From contig NC_090023.1 in the NCBI RefSeq assembly GCF_037176765.1, positions 215,572,506 through 215,636,505 on the forward strand: a DNA stretch of 64,000 nt, written 5' to 3'. Below are positions 28,601 through 36,299 of this stretch, in pieces; within the stretch, counting starts at the first letter, position 1; every line of letters begins with the position of its first letter. Under the pieces are notes generated by a model. That model worked only from the letters and a program-made list of their open reading frames with translations, ran no database searches and had not been told where the DNA came from. The stretch comes from Anolis sagrei (taxonomy: Eukaryota > Chordata > Lepidosauria > Squamata > Anolidae). The translations under genes and the position numbers were made by a program.

Positions 28601-29262
28601 TGGAGCCGGAGCCTGCTCCTGCCTGCTTTCATGTTGAGTTTATTTTTGTACTGGAAGGGGCCTTCCCATTCTATGCCTCCGAATGAATGAAATAAATGAT
28701 GAAACAGGAGAAAAGAATTTCAGGCACATGACTAGTATTAACCCTCTATAGCTGTGCAGTGAAAGTCAGATTTCTTCCTCCCCTCCTAACTTGGGGTGAA
28801 TTTTTTAAAGACAGCTGCAATTACTTAGTTCTCAATTAAAACAATGCCACATTATGAAGAGTGTTGTGGCCCAGCAGAGTCTGGAAAGTTACTTAGAAGT
28901 CAAATAATTACAAATACATGCTGAAGCCTGAGCAGTGACAGATAATGTTGTGAAATCCAGAGCATTGTGTAATGACTGTTCAATTACAATTATCTTCAGT
29001 ACACCATTGTAATTATTTCTCTTAAAAGTGACTTCTCAACCTCTGAGCCACAAGTGCCAAATGTTGTACCTTCGAGTGGTGTATTGATGAGGATCACTCT
29101 TCCCATGGGCGATGCAGTGCGGAAGCCTCGGTGGTTCCCATTCATTAGCCGGTTTTGCCGGCTCAATAGGAGGTGGTTAGCAGTGCTGACGTTGCTGCTG
29201 GAGCTCCGAGAGTGACTGGGAAAAACAATATCCCCATGGAATGAATCCGGTGCCTGTGCCAT
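266..29262 (-). CDS. PDZD7: PDZD7, PDZ domain-containing protein 7 (gene span, 13 coding exons, 3' end outside window)
   Basis: Scaffold of the Usher type 2 complex at stereocilia ankle links, where it binds USH2A, ADGRV1 and whirlin (established for the family). Thirteen exons with GT-AG borders chain in phase: 29070-29262, 25075-25215, 23409-23583, 19846-20022, 18741-18888, 17137-17197, 14715-15182, 12988-13173, 9183-9358, 6410-6501, 4459-4550, 2414-2485 and 266-859. They total 2575 bp, about 858 residues. Order: N-terminal region 1-64, PDZ1 about 76-160 (loop LGFSVRGG), PDZ2 about 190-278 (loop LGFNIRGG), Ser/Thr-rich linker, harmonin homology domain about 541-630, then a basic Pro-rich linker to 858. 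Landmarks match remembered human PDZD7, e.g. [19 protein letters not shown] and [15 protein letters not shown]3 (about the last 175 residues in human) must lie beyond position 1. No stop or frameshift was seen in any exon. Whirlin and harmonin are relatives, but the linker motifs favour PDZD7. Confidence 0.96.
1109..1562. mobile_element. Non-autonomous hAT element in PDZD7 intron 12
   Basis: Terminal inverted repeats GGTGGTTCCCAACC and GGTTGGGAACCACTG. The flanking 8-mers TCTTAAAG (1101-1108) and TCTTGGAG (1563-1570) are a diverged target duplication. Same family as 35419-36045, in opposite orientation. Not coding. Confidence 0.8.
2414..2485 (-). CDS. PDZD7: PDZD7 coding exon 12 (short exon)
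   Basis: A 72 bp exon encoding [20 protein letters not shown] and TPVP. The [11 protein letters not shown] core equals the human sequence. Acceptor GTTCACAG, donor CCTG|GTGAGT. Confidence 0.92.
2745..3514 (+). mobile_element. CR1 LINE 3' end (reverse transcriptase C-terminus)
   Basis: Open from about 2904 to 3533. It encodes [53 protein letters not shown] and [17 protein letters not shown], the C-terminal part of CR1 ORF2. It ends at the CR1 3' signature CTCTTCCAACTCTATGATCC followed by TATGATTCT. It is 5'-truncated and is not a host gene. Confidence 0.93.
4459..4550 (-). CDS. PDZD7: PDZD7 coding exon 11 (end of harmonin homology domain)
   Basis: It encodes [20 protein letters not shown] and [10 protein letters not shown] plus one base. 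The [12 protein letters not shown] core is identical to human. Acceptor CTTTGCAG, donor ACAG|GTAAGA. Confidence 0.95.
5021..5373. mobile_element. Non-autonomous hAT element in PDZD7 intron 10
   Basis: Termini CAGGGGTCCTCAAACT and GGTTTGAGGACCCCTG are inverted. The flanks TTCTAGAC (5013-5020) and TCCTAGAC (5374-5381) form an 8 bp target duplication with one mismatch. The 353 bp body is non-coding. The same terminus type occurs at 47808-49186. Confidence 0.88.
5865..6192 (-). mobile_element. tRNA-derived squamate SINE
   Basis: On the minus strand it begins with a tRNA-like head: GTGGCGCAGTGGGTTAAACT as A box and a B-box-like GGCTGTTTGAATCC. It then runs through the unit that recurs at 11384, 25735, 38470, 50126 and 54601. 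Confidence 0.85.
6410..6501 (-). CDS. PDZD7: PDZD7 coding exon 10 (harmonin homology domain)
   Basis: It encodes [20 protein letters not shown] and [10 protein letters not shown], matching human [20 protein letters not shown]. Acceptor CCACATAG, donor TCAG|GTAGGA; the junction completes Arg with exon 11. Confidence 0.94.
8140..8690 (+). mobile_element. LINE 3' fragment with C2H2-like zinc-finger tail
   Basis: It reads [40 protein letters not shown] and [13 protein letters not shown]. After in-frame stops (after DTKH and after PPGN) it continues [27 protein letters not shown], a CPHC/HSHLRIH finger ending near 8680. It resembles the C-terminus of an endonuclease/reverse-transcriptase LINE. 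A GTAA repeat follows. Confidence 0.75.
9183..9358 (-). CDS. PDZD7: PDZD7 coding exon 9 (start of harmonin homology domain)
   Basis: It encodes [12 protein letters not shown] and then [26 protein letters not shown]. The second part matches the human [20 protein letters not shown] region that opens the harmonin homology domain. Acceptor CTCCCCAG, donor CGG|GTAAGG in phase 0. Confidence 0.92.
10343..10483. mobile_element. Foldback MITE with perfect 25 bp inverted termini
   Basis: 10343-10367 is the exact reverse complement of 10459-10483 (begins TAGAGAATGAATCCACTTTA). Inside, CTGGGGTTTGTAGTTTAG and CTACAAACCCCAGAATTCTG extend the foldback. It is 141 bp and non-coding, in PDZD7 intron 8. The family was not identified. 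Confidence 0.8.
11384..11678 (-). mobile_element. tRNA-derived squamate SINE with 11 bp target duplication
   Basis: Same family as 5865-6192. GCACTAGTTAA flanks it at 11373-11383 and 11679-11689, a clean insertion scar. The B box GGTTCGAATC reads on the minus strand. The 5' tRNA head is shortened. Confidence 0.88.
12400..12765 (-). mobile_element. LINE 3' end with (TAA)n tail
   Basis: The minus strand reads [21 protein letters not shown] and then frays with stops. This is the VxVVPVVVGALG end of a non-LTR reverse transcriptase family. It ends in an AAT repeat near 12385-12405. A second copy is at 63625-64000. Confidence 0.7.
12769..12899. mobile_element. Palindromic MITE next to PDZD7 exon 8
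   Basis: The ends GGGCCCTTCCATATAGCT and AGCTGTATGGGAGGGACC are inverted, and the inner halves also pair (CAAAGCAGATATT-type units). TTA (left) and TTG (right) flank it, suggesting a 3 bp duplication as in PIF/Harbinger. Related units are tandemly arrayed at 48400-48905. Confidence 0.65.
12988..13173 (-). CDS. PDZD7: PDZD7 coding exon 8 (basic linker)
   Basis: It encodes [20 protein letters not shown] and then [19 protein letters not shown], followed by a Ser/Pro/Glu tail. Acceptor CATCACAG, donor AAAG|GTAATC. The phase fits exon 9 directly (G plus AA gives Glu). Confidence 0.92.
13296..13655 (-). mobile_element. CR1 LINE 3' end
   Basis: The minus strand encodes [40 protein letters not shown] and [20 protein letters not shown], the CR1 ORF2 C-terminus. 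The (ATTCTATG)-type 3' end is at 13298-13316. Confidence 0.92.
14715..15182 (-). CDS. PDZD7: PDZD7 coding exon 7 (Ser/Thr-rich linker)
   Basis: It encodes [20 protein letters not shown], a variable Ser-rich stretch, [34 protein letters not shown] and [10 protein letters not shown]. The last three are near-identical in human PDZD7. Acceptor GGTGCAG, donor TATG|GTAGGT. Confidence 0.95.
17137..17197 (-). CDS. PDZD7: PDZD7 coding exon 6 (short linker exon)
   Basis: A 61 bp exon encoding [20 protein letters not shown] plus one base, matching the human stretch TGRYPAYKEMVSEYCWLDR. Acceptor CATCTAG, donor AGAA|GTAAGA. The next exon starts TG, so the junction codon is ATG (Met). Confidence 0.93.
17586..18170 (-). 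mobile_element. L2/CR1-like LINE 3' end with (TTG)n tail
   Basis: On the minus strand it carries the decayed [20 protein letters not shown]-type C-terminus near 17995-18060. The 3' UTR follows and ends CTGCGCTGAGTCCCTTCAGC, AAATAAAGTT and a CAA/TTG microsatellite at 17597-17629. The same layout occurs at 40120-40745. Confidence 0.7.
18741..18888 (-). CDS. PDZD7: PDZD7 coding exon 5 (PDZ2, second half)
   Basis: It encodes [30 protein letters not shown], then KAVEVLKGQ and HIMLTIK, nearly identical to remembered human PDZ2. Acceptor TTTCCAG; the donor is AAG|GTGAAC in phase 0. Confidence 0.96.
19846..20022 (-). CDS. PDZD7: PDZD7 coding exon 4 (PDZ2, first half)
   Basis: It encodes [15 protein letters not shown] and then [18 protein letters not shown] with the [14 protein letters not shown] segment. 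The binding loop is CLGFNIRGG. Acceptor CCTAG|G completes TGG (Trp); donor AA|GTACGT continues into the next exon as Lys. Confidence 0.95.
20397..22646 (+). mobile_element. Non-LTR retrotransposon with degraded reverse transcriptase
   Basis: In order it reads [112 protein letters not shown] and [16 protein letters not shown]. These are reverse transcriptase blocks with an intact YADD box. It then runs to a Cys-rich C-terminus ([16 protein letters not shown], near 22400-22460). Frames shift near 21190 and again after 21880. The 3' end has an (AAT)n tract, 22606-22646. Jockey/CR1/L2 group; the clade is not settled. It lies in PDZD7 intron 3. Confidence 0.88.
23409..23583 (-). CDS. PDZD7: PDZD7 coding exon 3 (PDZ1, second half)
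   Basis: It encodes [15 protein letters not shown] through [10 protein letters not shown] and two bases of a Trp codon. It supplies the PDZ helix and last strand ([17 protein letters not shown]). Acceptor ACCAACAG, donor TG|GTAAGC. It was found by translating the minus strand, because the exon sits in a short open frame. Confidence 0.94.
24158..24570 (+). mobile_element. Degraded CR1 LINE 3' end
   Basis: It contains AAGGCTGAGAGGGGACATGA, then GTTCAACAATTGAC and GGCCATCTGTCAGGGGTGCT, ending TCTCCTAACTCTATGATTTT. All are CR1 3' landmarks, more decayed than at 2745-3514. An internal stretch at 24430-24500 looks foreign. Confidence 0.8.
25075..25215 (-). CDS. PDZD7: PDZD7 coding exon 2 (PDZ1, first half)
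   Basis: The acceptor ATTATAG precedes the exon; after the donor side reads GCAG|GTAAGC. It encodes residues 65-111 with SDESDAINA, then [16 protein letters not shown] (the carboxylate-binding loop) and [15 protein letters not shown]. The preceding exon supplies one base and the next exon's AG completes a Glu codon. Confidence 0.95.
25520..25735 (+). mobile_element. 5S-rRNA-derived SINE
   Basis: The head matches 5S rRNA: CCAGATCTTGTCTGATCCTG, ACTAAGCAGAGTCAGGCCTA, a decayed GTACTTGGATGGGAGACC region, and GTGCCAGGTGCTGTAAAC. The body has GGAAATGGCAAATC and CCTATGATAGGGTTGTCATA. Same family at 44300-44465, 54085-54165 and 63215-63332. Confidence 0.8.
25735..26048 (-). mobile_element. tRNA-derived squamate SINE
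   Basis: Same family as 5865-6192; the minus strand starts AGTGCAGTGGGTTAAACCAC. It abuts the 3' end of a 5S-derived SINE. Confidence 0.83.
27008..27309 (+). mobile_element. Helitron-like non-autonomous element
   Basis: It begins TCTATATAAATAAGAATGCA and ends GCAGGGGATGGCTAG. It is inserted between A (27007) and T (27310), as Helitrons do. A hairpin-forming GGGCCACAGCAATGCATGGC lies just inside the CTAG end. Homologous ends occur at 52598-53139. It lies in PDZD7 intron 1. Confidence 0.82.
28041..28518. repeat. Large imperfect inverted repeat (about 478 bp) in PDZD7 intron 1
   Basis: The left arm starts CCCATCGCATTTGCTGGCAT and the right arm ends GCCAGCAAACGTGATGGG. Arms of over 200 bp pair almost throughout, around a CA-rich centre at about 28265-28290. 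Inner pairs include GAGTGCATGTGTAGTGTGAA and GGGCGCTTTTGGGCCTGCA. The long open frames on both strands (e.g. 28076-28597 plus, 27836-28555 minus) are by-products. Probably the core of a foldback DNA element. Confidence 0.85.
29070..29262 (-). CDS. PDZD7: PDZD7 coding exon 1 (start codon)
   Basis: Encodes residues 1-64. The ATG at 29262-29260 has G at -3 and G at +4, a good Kozak context, and gives MAQAPDSF, like the human MAQ start. It ends with [11 protein letters not shown] plus one base, then the donor GGTACAA. The conserved GRVILIN segment leads into PDZ1. Upstream non-coding exons could not be located. Confidence 0.93.
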
Positions 29263-30801
29263 GGCAAGTCTGGATGCTGTGTGTTCATGAAGAGAGCTAC
29301 CTTCACAGGTGATGCCTATGGGTGGCTTGGAGGAGAACTCTGGATTCTGGGAAGTGGAGACATCTGAAGCCTGTGGTAGTTTGCTGCATTTTGGCCCCTT
29401 AGGTTGCTTCCCACCAGTGGAAACAGTTGTGGGCCATATTTCAGTGGATCATAGTATTACTTCATGCTGTCCCATTTTGTTGATGATGTTAAACACTAAG
29501 GTGTCTCCTTAAGGAGGGAAAGCCGCTGTTATTATAATATGGAATCCAGTGGAAACATCTTGCTTCTCAAGGGTTCAGATCAATGCTCCTTTTCTTTCTT
29601 CCAGATTTGATCTGCTATGTTAAAAAACAACAATGGTGACAATGGGAATTGACAACAATAACAAACATCCATATCAAATTAGAGCCCAGCACTTTCAATA
29701 AAGTCCTTCCAGACAGGTCCAAAATGTAGGACCTATCATGGTTTTATTTGAGACAGCCAAATGATGCCTCAGATAAAACCACATTAATCCAGAGAAAACT
29801 GGGATATCCCAGGTTACTCCGGATTAATTTGACACCTGGAAAAAGTTGGACTTTAAGCTAAGATCTGGATTTGTGCGGACTGACTCCTGGAACTGCTTCC
29901 ACAGTCCCTGTGTGTCCTCCTTCTCTCCCCCATCATATGGTGGGGATGGGACAAGGTGTGTTGGCGCCCTGTCTCTGTCCTCATCATATGTATTGTACTA
30001 TGATATTGTACTACTGATATTGTACTATGCTAATAATATAATATATTGTATGAAAATATGTATTGTAAACCGCTCTGAGTCCCCTTCGGGGTGAGAAGGG
30101 CGGCATATAAATGCCGTAAATAAATAAAATAAATAAATATGGGGAAAAGGGCGTATAGTGAAAAGCTACACTTTCATCTCCATCGTGGAGGAGGAAGCGT
30201 CTTGTGATGCTTCCACTCCACTCCGCCAAGCCAGAGTGGTCTGATGGCACTCAGCAGACCCCGTTTAAAAATAAGAAAAAAAGGGCACAAAAAAGCCCCA
30301 TGTGAAGATGTTCTTCATTCATGTTTGAGACCTACAGAAGAGAAAGGTCTTCTGTCTATGCCAAGTCAAAGCAGGCATATTAAAAGAGGAGGTGATATCT
30401 GTAGCACACAGGCTACAAACGCCCCCATGCCAAAAAATCTTTTTGTCCAAAATATTTCCCACTGTTTCTGAAAGTAAGCAAGTGGAGTGTTTTTTTAAAT
30501 AATGTTCACCGATTTAATTAAAGCCCAAAGAAGAGTTCCTGTCGTTTCCTGTTTTTATGTTATTTCAAATATAAAGTCTAATATAGATTATACAAGAAGC
30601 CTGTGAAGATTGGCAGATGGGATTGGGAAATTTCTGCAGCTAGGGTTTATGGGACACATTTAAAGCTAACATTCACTGTGTTAAGAGTGTATAAATGTGA
30701 ATAACTGGTGCAAAAATGAAAACAAATAATTTGACTAACGAGAGTCTAAAACTTCTGAAGCAACCCAAACTGAATTTGGATTTCATAGGATATAATAATA
30801 G

Positions 30802-30841
<40 letters not shown>

Positions 30842-32010
30842 TACTACTATTATTATTTGTACCCCGCTTTTCTCCCAGTCATTAGATACAATCTCAGCTT
30901 GGACCTGAACCATATAGGCCTTGAACCAGGTGTCAATCACACAGAGTATGGTCAGAGATGGTAAAAGTTACTTTGCTGAACTACAGCTTGCAGCATGGCC
31001 AGTGATAATTTTGGCTGACGGATTCTAGAAGCTGCAATCCAAAAACTAACTTTTCCAGTCTTTAGATATGTTTGCCTCCACTGCAGCTCAGTTTCTCATA
31101 ACAGAATCTCATAGAAGAAAATGTGTGAGCCGATCATTCAAATTTGACTGCCTTGATTTACTTTCTGTTCTAAATGCTATCACAAAGTACTATGACAGCT
31201 ATTCTTGGCTTTTGTCTTAGTGCCATATAAATAAATAATCATGTGCTTCTACTTATAGGGTGACTGTACTGTTTAATCCTATGTGCAGGTGGAAAACCAT
31301 GAGGCTGGTGTTTCCCTGGGTGTGCATGTGTGCATAAGAATCAATTTGAAACAAGCCTTGGGTATAACAGCACATCCTTGACTGTGAAAATGAAACCATA
31401 GCTAAAAATAAACCCTGCATTAATATTCTAAAGCACATTTTTTCCATTTACAAAAGTGAGAAAAAGCAATAAAAAGATTTTATGACTATAGAAATATCAA
31501 CATATCCAATACCACCTCCTGCACAGTGTTTGCTGAGTTCCCTCTTTGAAGCTATTTCATATTAATTTAGTAGTCCTACAGCTGAGATATTTTGTATTTA
31601 TGATCTTAAGGTATATGGTGAGTAAATTCATTTTCTCACAGCTAAAAATAAACCCTTTTCCAGCAGTTGAAAAGATGGGCAGAGACATCCAATGTGGGAC
31701 AACTATTTCGCTCCATGGATGTTATATAGAATGAAAACAAAATTTTAAGACTGTGAATTTTTAAAAACATATATTTTTATTTTTATATGGCAAAATAAAA
31801 AAGTTTAAAATGCATCAGATTGCTTTTCACGTTCATACTGTCATTATGTATGAGGGATTTAAGTTTAAAATACTTGTTGTATTCAGTCATATATTTCTAT
31901 AGGTTTATGGCACCACATCTTTCTGGTTGAGGAATGACAGGATCAGAGCTTGGAAATGATTACCACTTTGGACCACAGATAGCAGCACCTGTAGTCCACA
32001 TTTCCAGTAA
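29263..32010. other. Region upstream of PDZD7 exon 1, no gene recognised
   Basis: It should include the PDZD7 5' UTR, but no promoter or non-coding exon is convincing. It contains an L2-like LINE tail at about 29985-30137 (TGAGTCCCCTTCGGGGTGAG, then AAATAAATAAA) and an (AAT)n tract at about 30798-30841. The rest is AT-rich and featureless to me. Confidence 0.5.
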
Positions 32011-32013
32011 CAA

Positions 32014-32366
32014 TTCCAGGTTATGAACAAGATAGATTTTGTAGGCCATTCTTAGACTGAATTTATTTGTTAGTTGGAAAAAGTGTGTTTTTTAGTGTAA
32101 CTCCAGCCAAAACTATAAATATATTAGTTTTGGATAGCATAGGTAAGGCTTAACACCCCTGCAGTGTTTGTTTTGTTGTCTGTGCCACTGTTCAGAAGGA
32201 TTGGTGAGAAAGCTTCAGTGGAGACACCTTTCTCCCTGATAACTCTTCCAGGACTGAATTTCCCTTCTGAGGGGTAGATTTCTCTCACTTCCTGTTGTCT
32301 CACCCCTATTCTTAACTATGAGATGTTTGTGAATCAGATGTTTGTAACTTGGGGACTGCTTGTACA
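32014..32366. mobile_element. Mariner-like MITE, left end lost
   Basis: It shares AACTCCAGCCAAA, TTTGGATAGCATAGG and TTCTGAGGGGTAGATTTCTC with 52493-53512. It ends with the terminal repeat TAACTTGGGGACTGCTTGTA. Confidence 0.7.
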
Positions 32367-32393
32367 TCTCTTCGGCTATAACAAGAACTGAAT

Positions 32394-32860
32394 GTTGACA
32401 AGCTGGAATGTCTCCAGAGGAGGGCGACTAAAATGATCAAGGGTCTGGAGAACAAGCTCTATGAGGAACGGCTTAAAAATCTGGTCATGTTTAGCCTGCA
32501 GAAGAGAAGGCTGAGAGAAGACATGACAGCCATGTATAAATATGTGAGGGTTGTCATAGGAAGGAGGGAGCAAGCTTGTTTTCTGCTTCCCTGGAGACTA
32601 GGACGCAATGGAACAATGGCTTCAAACTACAAGAAAGGAGATTCCACCTGAACATTAGGAAGAAGTTCCTAACTGTGAGAGCTGTTCAGCAGTGGAACTC
32701 TCTGCCCCAGAGTGTGGTGGAGGCTCCTTCTTTGGAGCCTTTTAAACAGAGACTGGATGACCGTCTGGTAGGGTGCTTTGAATGCGATTTTCCTGCTTCT
32801 TTGCAAAGGGTTGGACTGGATGGCTCAAAGATCTCTTCCAACTCTATAATTCTATGAATC
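32394..32860 (+). mobile_element. CR1 LINE 3' end
   Basis: It encodes MIKGLENKLYEERLKNLVMF, then [20 protein letters not shown] and [20 protein letters not shown], with one frame change near 32570. It ends CTCTTCCAACTCTATAATTC and TATGAATC. Confidence 0.93.
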
Positions 32861-32884
32861 TTGGCCTCATTTTTTTAAAAGATT

Positions 32885-32968
32885 ATACAGGGTTAGTCAA
32901 AATGCATAGGCCAATAAGCCATTCAATTGAATGGCTTATTGGCCTATGCATTTTGACTAACCCTGTAT
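32885..32968. mobile_element. Perfect 84 bp palindrome, MADE1-like mariner MITE
   Basis: 32885-32926 is the exact reverse complement of 32927-32968, centred on CAATTG, with no loop. The outer ends read ACAGGGTTAGTCAAAATGCA and are flanked by TA-rich sequence. This is the shape of a short mariner-derived foldback such as human MADE1. Confidence 0.85.
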
Positions 32969-33649
32969 TATAATGACTTGCGATCTGTGCAAACATGACA
33001 TGCTGTAACCATGACAAGTAAAGCTTAAATCTGTATTCTTTTTAATGTGCCAATTACACTCCAGGATATGACCATATCTAGGAATCTGTGATGTGTTTAA
33101 TTCATTTAGATTGTACTAAAACCGCAATGAGTCGCCGATTTAGGCTGAGATATTAGCGGTATACAAGTGCATTAATAAATACTAAATTGTGCAGAAAACA
33201 GACTGTAGTTTAGCCAAGCTTAAACATTTTAGAGCTCAACCTTGTTGTCATAAACACAGTTACAGAAATGCAAGTAGGTCAATAAAGATTTCAAATATAT
33301 ATTTACATCGCAATAAATAATGTAAAGAGATATCTAGATTACAAAGATAACTTTCAAGATACACATTTTGAAAACTGTTATGTGTGTAGAACTCTGTGCA
33401 TTTGTGCTTTCATATGATAAATATATACTGTCATCTATTATGCCTAAACATTAATTAAACATTATGATAAGGGGAAATGTGAGCAAGCAGCAAATCCCTT
33501 CTACACATTTCCTGGATATAGTTCCATTACAAAACCAGTGGCGCATTGAGGAGCAGGCAGAACTAAATAAGTAGCTCACTAGAATAAAGCATTAGGATGT
33601 GGATCATAAATATACAATATGCCTATAATCCCTCCTAATGTCAGCATGG

Positions 33650-33830
33650 CAACTAACATGGTACAGTGGTTTGAATGCTGGGCTAAAACTCAAGGAGATC
33701 AAGGTTGTAATTCCTGCCCTCTCCCAAAAGGTCACACATTCTCAGCTTCAAGAGAAACGTGCCAAGAACCCCCCAAGATAAGTCTTTTTTTGGATTGCCA
33801 TACATTGTAAACCACCTGAAGTCGCACAAC
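33650..33830 (+). mobile_element. tRNA-derived (MIR/Sauria-type) SINE fragment
   Basis: A-box-like TGGTACAGTGGTTTGAATGC and B-box-like GGTTGTAATTC, then CCCTCTCCCAAAAGGTCAC and GTAAACCACCTGAAGTCGC. Decayed; assignment by layout. Confidence 0.55.
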
Positions 33831-34294
33831 AAAAATGTCAGCATGCTGAAATGTTTTTGAGTTTTGAGGTTTTCCCTCTGAAGCTACTACAGTATGTTCA
33901 ACAGAGTAAGGTCACACTTTCAATGGAAAGACTGAGAAAAGAATCATTAGTGAAAATTTATTCTACAGCACAACCTCAGACTTTGTATTTTTCCTGAAAA
34001 TAACCCTGGGCACTATGGGGACTCTGACGCTTTGTCAGTATCTTTGAACACCTTGCTGTCTCATATTCTGTAAGTTCAAGATAGTGTAGGACACTAGTCA
34101 GCATATATAGCATACTGTTAAACCAATTCTTTTGCCCTGGACAGCCTTGCTAATGATATCATTGTAACAGCTTTTGTTAGAATTCTTATTTTTTATTATA
34201 AAGTTTTATTCCGCATTTGATGCAAAGTAAGGAACACACAGTTAAGCTCCCTGTTACATAAAGGTTCAGCATGCCATATCTGAAATCCAAAATA

Positions 34295-34616
34295 CAGTAG
34301 AGTCTCGCTTATCCAACCTTTGCTCATCCAACATTCTGTATTATCCAATGCAGTCTGTCTCCTGCTTGGCTCCACAGCTGTTTCAATACATTGCAAAGTT
34401 TTGGTGCTAAATTCGTAAATACAGTAATTACTACATAAAGTTACTGTGTATTCTGTCAATTTGTTGTAAAGCATGATGTTTTGGTGCTTAATTTGTAAAA
34501 TCATAATGTAATTTGATGTGTAATAGGCCTTTCCTTAATCCCTCCTTATTATCCAACATTTTCACACGTCCAATGTTCTGCCAGCCTGTTTATGTTGAAT
34601 AAGCGAAACTCTACTG
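34295..34616. mobile_element. Pogo/Tigger-like MITE
   Basis: The ends CAGTAGAGTCTCGCTTATCC and AATAAGCGAAACTCTACTG are inverted, and TA flanks each side (34293-34294, 34617-34618). It is 322 bp and non-coding. Related to 50720-51046. Confidence 0.88.
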
Positions 34617-35379
34617 TAATTGAAAATTGCCTACAGCGGAGGCTGAGGTAGTGACACCTTTCTTTTCTGATGGTTGAGTGTACTCAAATTTTGTTTCATG
34701 AACAAAAATATTCAATGTAACTAAACAATGTTGTGGACCAATCTTTAAATAGCCTAGTTATCTGTTCCAAACAGATTCCAAATTTTAAAGGCATTGTGTA
34801 GATTTAATTTTAAGAGAAAGCGTCTCTTTAGTTTAGTTACTAAAAATCATTGATAGAAAGAAGAACAATAATAGAAAACAAATGTTAGAAAACAAAATTA
34901 TTGTTTCTTTACTATAAGTAATATTTTTCTCTACTTGTTTATGATACACTGTTGGTTAAGAGTGTTGATAATATAAAAGTGTTGATACTATCCTGGGGTA
35001 GGGTTTGGGAATTTACTCCAAAATACAATGTATAGTTATTATTATTGAGAAGTTTACAATCACCAATGTTAGAAAATTATGTTCTATTAAGGAAGTAATA
35101 CTTGAAGGTCTGAAGAATATTGTAAAGTAGTAGTAGTAGATACTATAAAGTTGTAGATGTTCTGGTAGTTATATATACCATTGGTGTATTCTATTTTGTA
35201 TTTTTTCTTGAATAGATAGATAGATATATGAAAAATGCTTAAAATATTGTGTATAAATATATCGCCAGTCTAGCTATCTGTCTGTCTAGTACATATGAAA
35301 CATAGGAACTTAATGTTTAGATTTGGGTCCCATCTCCAAGGTATCTCATTATGTATGTATGCTTAGACAAATATAGGTT

Positions 35380-36295
35380 CAGGCAGTCCCCAAGCTACGA
35401 ACAAGATAGGCTCTATAGCAGTGGCTCCCAACCTGTGGTCTGTGGACTACCAGTGGTCCCCAAGAACTAAAATATGGTCAATGCCCTCACCATTTCTACA
35501 CTGCTGCCTCAAAACCACGCGGCAACAAGAGTGAAACCCTCTTACAATGACAAGGCAATGAGGATATTGGAAGGGGAGACGCTGACTAACCACAAAAGAT
35601 TACTATTACCACATCAGCTCAAGATTATTAAATATGGTTTTCTGTGGGTGAGCAGATGGTGACTACTGGATAGCATATGTTCTGTATCAGAATCTAGAGC
35701 TGATGTGGCCTATCCAGTGCAAGTTTCTGAATCAGCACCCCAAATAACCAAACTGAATCTAAAGTTGACCAAAAACTAATTCGTAACCCTTTTGGTATTA
35801 ATTTTGGAGGGTGGTCCCTGTTCAAAGTGGTCCCTGTTCAAGTAGTCTATGGTCAAGTGGTCCCTGGTGAAGTGGTTTCTGGTCAAAGTGGTCCCTGGTC
35901 AAGTGGTCCCTGGTCAAAGTGGTTCCTGTTCAAGTGGTCCCTGGTCAAGTGGTCCCTGGTCAAAGTGGTTCCCGTTCAAGTGATCCCTGGTCAAAGTGAT
36001 CCTTGGTCAAGTGGTCCCAGGTCCAAAAAAGGTTGAGAACCACTGCTCTATAGGTTTGTTCTTAACTTGAATTTGTATGTATATCAGAACAGCTACATTT
36101 GTTGTGTAACTCCAGCCAAATATACATATTAGCTTTGGATAGCATAGGGAAGGGTTAATACTGCTGTTGTGTTTGTTTTGCTGCCTGTGCGCCCCCCCCC
36201 CCCCCCCTTCAGAAGATTTCACCTCACTTTGAAATCTTGAAAAAAGTGGCAGGTCCCAAGCCTTTTGCATAAGGGATGTTCAACTTGTACTATGA
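35380..36295. mobile_element. Mariner-like MITE interrupted by an hAT
   Basis: The left terminus CAGGCAGTCCCCAAGCTACG and internal AACTCCAGCCAAATATA, CTTTGGATAGCATAGG match 32014 and 52493. The right end is short. It is split by the element at 35419-36045. A run of C lies near 36192-36207. Confidence 0.75.
35419..36045. mobile_element. hAT element with internal CAAGTGGTCCCTGGT minisatellite
   Basis: Termini CAGTGGCTCCCAACCTGTGG and AAAGGTTGAGAACCACTG. CTCTATAG is duplicated exactly at 35411-35418 and 36046-36053. From about 35812 to 36020 a 15-17 bp unit based on GTCAAGTGGTCCCTG repeats about a dozen times. The copy at 1109-1562 has only two or three such units. Confidence 0.92.
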
Positions 36296-36299
36296 TATC

